In this document: positions 59,397 to 64,000 of the stretch, one piece after another
Layout of the letters: each line of letters begins with the position of its first letter
How positions within the stretch are numbered: the stretch's first letter is position 1
Source of the DNA: Cocos nucifera
Taxonomy: Eukaryota; Streptophyta; Magnoliopsida; Arecales; Arecaceae
DNA length: 64,000 bases
NCBI GenBank assembly: GCA_006176705.1
Contig: QRFJ01000765.1
Coordinates: 434,001-498,000, forward strand
Direction: 5' to 3'
The notes under the pieces: model-generated
Told to the model about the DNA's origin: nothing
What the model saw: only the letters and a program-made list of their open reading frames with translations
Databases searched by the model: none
Made by a program: the position numbers and the translations under genes

Positions 59397-59775
59397 ATGA
59401 TAATGGTTTTATAACTGCTGTCATATTCATGTCAATCACTACCATAGGTTCGGTACCAATCGCTACACTAGACCTATGGCAGCGATTAAGAAATCGCTGC
59501 TATACATTACCTATAACAACGATTATGTAACCACTGCTATAGATATCCTATGATAGCGGTTACATAACTGTTATGATAGGTCGATCTATTACAGTAGTTT
59601 ATAAACTACTACAATAGATAATCTATGGTAGTGATTCTGACAATCATACCATAGAGCTACGGCGATGGTCGTAGTGGCAACAGTTAGAAAATCGCTATCA
59701 TAGCCTATGACAGCAGTTTTTTGGACTACGACAGTAGTTATAAACCACTATCATAGTCTTTTTTTATAGTAACCG
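59397..59775. repeat. Right subterminal palindromic repeats of the CACTA element
   Basis: About eight units with ATGGCAGCGATT/AATCGCTGC and ATGATAGCGGTTACATAAC type palindromes, like those at the left end but more diverged. They end next to the terminal TTTTTTATAGTAGTA. Confidence 0.82.
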
Positions 59776-61090
59776 TAGCTTTTTTTTATAGTAGTATCAA
59801 AAGCAATTAGAATAATTTTGATGATCAATCATTCTAATTGTATGAATCAGAAAAGTTCTGATCTATCGAAAGATATTTTGATGATATTGATGATGGAGAT
59901 CATGACATATCTCATTACCATACAAAATTAAATCTAATTGGATCACACAAATAAGAGTTTGGATCTGGATGTCATCAATTGAGCTAACCCAATTTGATTG
60001 ATTTGGATTAGATCCAATCAGATTCAAGGTAATCATGCTAGCACACGATTGAGCCTGACTTTCTTCTTCTATAATCTTTCTGATTCATCACAACTGAGTC
60101 AAATTTAATTTAACTTATTCTTATATTTTGAATGAGTTTATTTTTATTTGATTGGAATAAGTTTAGATTTGATTAATTATAGAAATTAAATTCATTCATA
60201 GTCAAATTGGACTAGGGTCAAAAGTTGACCTAATTGAGAGAATTGGGGGTCACCTGATCAGAGGCTTCTAGAAAATTTTTTGAAAACTTTTTTTATTTTA
60301 TTTTTGGTTATATGATAGGGCACTAGTCATACATTGGATGTACCAATTTTTGTGATTTTTAGAGATATCTAGACTGAGTTATGATAGAGTTTGATTTGGA
60401 TCAAACTCTTAAGAGAAGAGTCCTAGGCATAGTAGACTCTTCCTTATCTACTTATGTTGCCATCTTTCAAATTGATTTTTGGTATCAAAATTAGATGGGA
60501 TCTAAGGATTTTCATGGATATTAGGTCCAGAAGTTTCAATGGTTAAATAAATGAGGATTTTGGTTAAAAAGGGACTCTAACTTGGCGCTATGCTTTTGTA
60601 TAAGAACCCTTGCACCAAGGCTCTTCATGAAAGAAATAATTTTGATACCCAAAGGCTGTCGCCCCTTCCATCTTCCATGCCCTCTCTGATCCTCTCTCTC
60701 TCTCCTTCTAAGTGCCAAAGGTTGAAAATAAATTTAAGAAGAAGATCCAATCAAAGTTGTAAAGAGTTCAGCATCTATGCGATGGTGTTTGTGAGATAGA
60801 TACGCTGCTTTCAAAAATTCTTTTGAAGGACTTTCAGATCAGATTCAGATCTGATATTTAGAGAAAAAATTCATGAGAAGAAGATGTCTAGATCTTATCG
60901 AATAGATACCGATAGAGGCCAGGCACATGCGTGACTCTTTTCAGAACCTCAGGACAGATCAGGATCATCATCGGATAATATGATTACCCAAAATACAAGG
61001 ATCTTAGAAGAAAATTTTTTGAAATATTCCTTTAGATCTAATTAGATCTAAATGATCCTGTGTCGGGAAATAGGATTTTTCTTCATAATT

Positions 61091-61304
61091 TTCTTAAATT
61101 CAATCTTAACCCTACTATATCCATGATCAAATTGAATCAAAATAGCACAAGATGTAGATTTGAAAAATACCTAACTATGGAGGATGGACACTAGCCTCTA
61201 AATCTCTTCCTTTCTTACAAAACCTAAAGAAACTTTTAGATCTTATCCTTTATTGATCCTTATTTAAAAACTAATAATCTTCTTCCTCCTCCATGCTCAA
61301 CCAG
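61091..61304 (-). mobile_element. LARD2 (F) leader
   Basis: Sequence between the end of copia D and F's primer site. It resembles the LARD1 leader near 1700-1800 (ACAAGATGTAGATTTGA versus ACAAGGTAGATTTGAGA; CCATGC-CA-CCAGGCTCT). No coding is seen. Confidence 0.6.
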
Positions 61305-61316
61305 GCTCTGACACCA
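61305..61316 (-). other. LARD2 (F) primer binding site
   Basis: The minus strand reads TGGTGTCAGAGC, one change from the initiator Met-tRNA consensus, two bases from the LTR. Confidence 0.8.
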
Positions 61317-61318
61317 AT

Positions 61319-62227
61319 TGTTACGACCTGGTACCATTTTGATACCTGCCATGGATCGATGTCTTGCATGGAACCTAGGCGTTAATCCAGAAAATCGAAG
61401 AAGAACAAAGGAAGGGTGGCAATACTAGGAGATGCTAGGGTTTTGGCATGTAACTAGAAAAAGAGAGAGAGGAAGTTAGGAAGAAAGGCTGTATTAATTC
61501 CATTCTTAAAACTATTACAATATAATGGATTTATGTATCCTAAGGTTTCCATATGCATCCTAATAAATCCTAACTCAAAAACTCTCCTAGCATTACATGA
61601 AAGCACTTATCCAAGCCCAAGTCTTACATATGCTCTCATTTTATGGACTTAATTTCAATCCAAATCCTAAGTTAACCACCCTAAGATCTTTCAAACCATG
61701 CCTTAAGACACCTAGGATCAAACCTGATCCTAAATCCAAATAGTAATCCCGTGCAACTCTGCCTGCGACACTGAGGCAACCTAGTCTCAATCTGAGTTGA
61801 CTTAATTGGGACTAAGTTGACTCATCTATGTACCATACCAGATATCTCGAAATACTACTTTCTATTTGGCTTCTTCTCTGAAATATAGTCGACCCACTTT
61901 TAAGACTGGGTTGACTCATCTTTAACTTTGTCGATCCAATCTCAGTCTAAGTCGACTAAAATCCTAAAGCTGCTTCTTCCCTACAATCTTCATCTTTGGT
62001 TGGTTTCTTACTCCATCTTGTGTCCCCAAGTCTCCGGAGCACCAACCAAGCTCCTCAAAGTTCTCAATATCTGGACTTCAAGCCTGTGGAGAGCTACATT
62101 CCACCTTCACTCTAGGACCACTCCTGGCCTAGTCCTAGAACTATACTTGTCCTAGTCTCTCAAAGCCAATACCTTGACTTCCCTTGTGGCCTCCCAAGGC
62201 TTGGGAGCACTATTTTAACTCCTACAT
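61319..62227 (-). repeat. LARD2 (F) 5' LTR
   Basis: TGTTACGACC to AACTCCTACA, 909 bp, sister of 33567-34493 and more distant from the LARD1 LTR. Candidate target duplication TTGTT at 62228-62232. The 75-residue open frame at 61928-62155 is not conserved. Confidence 0.85.
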
Positions 62228-62228
62228 T

Positions 62229-63358
62229 GTTGCTCAAAGAGACAACCCAAGAGGAGGGGGGATGAATTAGATTTTCAAAAAAAATTTATAACTAAAAACT
62301 AATATGTGCACAAATTAAATGAACAATATGAAAATGCAGTGGAAGCAATGAATGTGCACAAGTATAAACCAATGAATAGAGCAAGAAATAGAAATCAAAG
62401 CTGCACACACAAAGATAAAATTTTTATAGTAGTTCGGTATCAAGTACAATACCTGCATCCACTCCTCAAGCAATCTCTTAGGAATTCCACAATAACCACC
62501 CAAATTACAACAAGAATATTTTTGGGGCTTACAACATAAAGCTAGTTGGTTTTATGGGCTTATCAACCAAAACTTTTATCCCAAGCCATTCCTAGGCTTG
62601 CACAAATTAAATTCTATGCTTGGATGCAAACAAAAATTTGAATACAAAAGGTAACACAAACTCAAAGATCTTTAAAGAACGAATAGAGAGTCATTGAAGC
62701 TCAATCTGAGGATTTGGGAATCATTTGCAATGAATGCACTCTTCTACTTCTTGAAGTCACTTGAATGCATAGAAGTTGGTGGTTGGAAGCTTAATTTTTC
62801 TTCTTGAATGCTCACTAAAGCACATTAGAAACTTTTGGAGTTAAATGCACTTCATTGATATTCTCTCTTGTCTTCTTGGGTTCTCTTGCTTCAATAATGG
62901 CTTAGGTACCCATGAATCCTTGTTAAAATATCCAAAAATGGGTTCCTGCCATTGGCTATTTGAGAACTAGCTATTACATGTATTCTATACAATTTTTTAG
63001 CTTCTAAAAACTATCTATTGGAGCTATCAACTACAATGGAGGTAGTTCTAGTAGATCTGGAGTTGATTTAAGCTTTCCTTAAGTTGACTCAAGGCCTTTA
63101 AGTTGACTTAAGCACTGTTTATAGAAAACCACCTTCTTGTCTTTTTTGAGAGAGTCGACTCAAGGCCTATGCTAAAAATTGATGTTATGCCAAAGTCGAC
63201 TCAAATCCTTCAAGGGTCGACTCTAAGCCTTCTTTACTTAAATTTTTTATGGCTTAGCCTCCTTTAAGTTTACTTCTTTAAGTCTTCAAGATGGAAGTCA
63301 TGGGCATCTTTGAAATATTGCACTAGCTTCGTGAAGCCTCTTCTTAAACACTTAAACA
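62229..63358 (-). repeat. Probable solo LTR (G), SIRE-like
   Basis: On the minus strand the end reads AATTCATCCCCCCTCC...CTTTGAGCAACA, the form seen at the 3' edge of SIRE-type copia LTRs next to the primer site. The other edge is probably TGTTTAAG (63351-63358 complement). No primer site or polypurine tract adjoins, so a solo LTR is likely. It contains repeated GTYGACTCAAGGCC words (63070-63240). Boundaries are approximate. Confidence 0.5.
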
Positions 63359-63369
63359 ACTAACTATAA

Positions 63370-64000
63370 TTAATGCCACGCATTTGTCCAAAAACATTAC
63401 TTTCAGAAGGTGAAATAGGGGCAAATCCCAATTCCATAGCACTATCGAATAAATCTTTCTGAAACCAAAGTATGTAATTTACTTCCAACCATCGACAATG
63501 TTCTTATAACAAAATCTTCCTCCCTTTTAATCAATATAAATATGTTGAATCCCTACAAGAAGGACATACAACACGCCCTTTAGTGCTCCAGCTAAATTAA
63601 TTAGTATATGCTAGAAAATTATTAATAGTCCACATAAGAGCCATCCATAATTTGAATGTTTAGCCAGTGAAAGTATCAAAGATATTGATACCCTCTCATA
63701 ATTATTTGAATTTCTCTATTAAAAATTATAAAAAAAATATCAATATCAGTTCTTGTATCCTTATCACCTAGAATAACTATTAACAGAATAAAGGAAGCTA
63801 CTTTTCATGCATATCCATGATGACAAATTATAAGAAATCAAAATCACTAATCAAGTACTATAGGTAGAACTCAAAGTCTAAAATGGATTGAAGCCATTAA
63901 GGCCTAAATCCAATCTAAAATTGTGAACATTAGATGCAAAATCAAAATACCTATCATAAATGCTTTCTATACTAAACTATCTACTAGGTGTCTCAAAACT
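63370..64000 (-). pseudogene. CACTA TNPD transposase fragment
   Basis: Minus-strand reading from the right edge gives LGLNGFNPF then TLSSTYS, LVILISYNLSSWICMK, EGINIFDTFTG, ALMWTINNFLAY, STKGRVVCPSC, and AMELGFAPISPSES. These are successive blocks of the plant En/Spm transposase TNPD (Transposase_21), in order and without large gaps, but with many stops. It continues beyond the window. The G LTR probably interrupts its C-terminal side. It is a different, older element from the CACTA copy at 54536 and has no TNPD counterpart there. Confidence 0.8.

Larger units (their letters stand above)
54536..59796 (+). mobile_element. CACTA (En/Spm-type) element, 5261 bp
   Basis: The left end is CACTACTACAAAAA and the right end TTTTTTATAGTAGTA, an inverted match with the last G mutated to A. 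Flanks are TTG (54533-54535) and TCA (59797-59799); comparison with the unoccupied copy at 35646 (GGATTTTGAAAAC) shows the insertion point exactly. Subterminal palindromic repeats, a large inverted repeat and one intron-containing Ptta-like gene lie inside. No TNPD transposase is present, so the element would be non-autonomous. Confidence 0.88.
53643..61085 (+). repeat. Copia D 3' LTR, split by a CACTA element
   Basis: The LTR consists of 53643-54535 and 59797-61085, about 2.18 kb once the insertion is removed. Apart from its first 520 bp it aligns with 35278-36933. It starts TGTTAGATGTG and ends ATTTTTCTTCA; TAATT (61086-61090) follows as candidate target duplication. The small open frames at 60536-60799 are not conserved coding. 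Confidence 0.85.

Overview
The window is a plant nuclear intergenic region made almost entirely of transposable elements. I see no intact host gene, rRNA, tRNA or CRISPR array. The evidence is Ty1/copia elements with plant-type initiator-Met primer sites (TGGTATCAGAGC), Ty3/gypsy elements of the Tat type (gag, protease, RT, two RNase H domains, integrase, plus an antisense ORF), large retrotransposon-derived non-autonomous elements (LARD-like) and two CACTA (En/Spm) elements. The repeat families look monocot, possibly palm; that is recollection, not a database result.

Layout from left to right. 1-2779: LARD1 (minus strand), inserted into copia A. 2780-9074: copia A (plus strand), deleted in gag and RT, with its 3' LTR at 6759-9074. 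9075-13244 and 25862-28249: gypsy G1 (minus strand), split by gypsy G2 (13245-25861, minus strand). G2 carries LTRs with 25-bp minisatellites, an antisense coding region at 14949-17985, a tandem array of about 212-bp units at 18140-19235, pol and gag. 28250-33566: copia E (minus strand, SIRE/Sto-4-like), invaded by a solo gypsy LTR at 29788-30761 with a perfect 5-bp target duplication. 33567-34493: one LTR that serves both E (primer site on its left) and LARD2 (F, internal region on its right).

35278-61085: copia D (plus strand), inserted in LARD2/F. D contains copia B (38353-49173, two LTRs of about 2.45 kb, target duplication ATATA/ATACA) in its leader and a 5.26-kb CACTA element (54536-59796) in its 3' LTR. 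61086-62227: the leader and 5' LTR of F. 62229 to about 63358: a probable solo LTR (G) inserted in a CACTA TNPD transposase relic that runs off the right edge.

Order of insertion, by nesting: TNPD relic, then G LTR, then the F/E tandem, then D, then B and the CACTA element. G1 went into E, G2 into G1, and the solo LTR into E. LARD1 went into A. Junctions near 9075, 25862 and 35277 lack expected sequence and look like deletions. Coding regions are decayed, mostly by TGG-to-TGA/TAG and CAG-to-TAG changes typical of methylated, silenced elements.

The most interesting non-coding signals are: a 10-bp palindrome stem in all four gypsy LTRs that stays perfectly paired through sequence change and lies exactly 10 nt from the TATA box; a hairpin of roughly 1 kb in the CACTA element; a triplicated LTR/primer-site junction in LARD1; and the LTR shared by an autonomous-type copia and a non-coding element.
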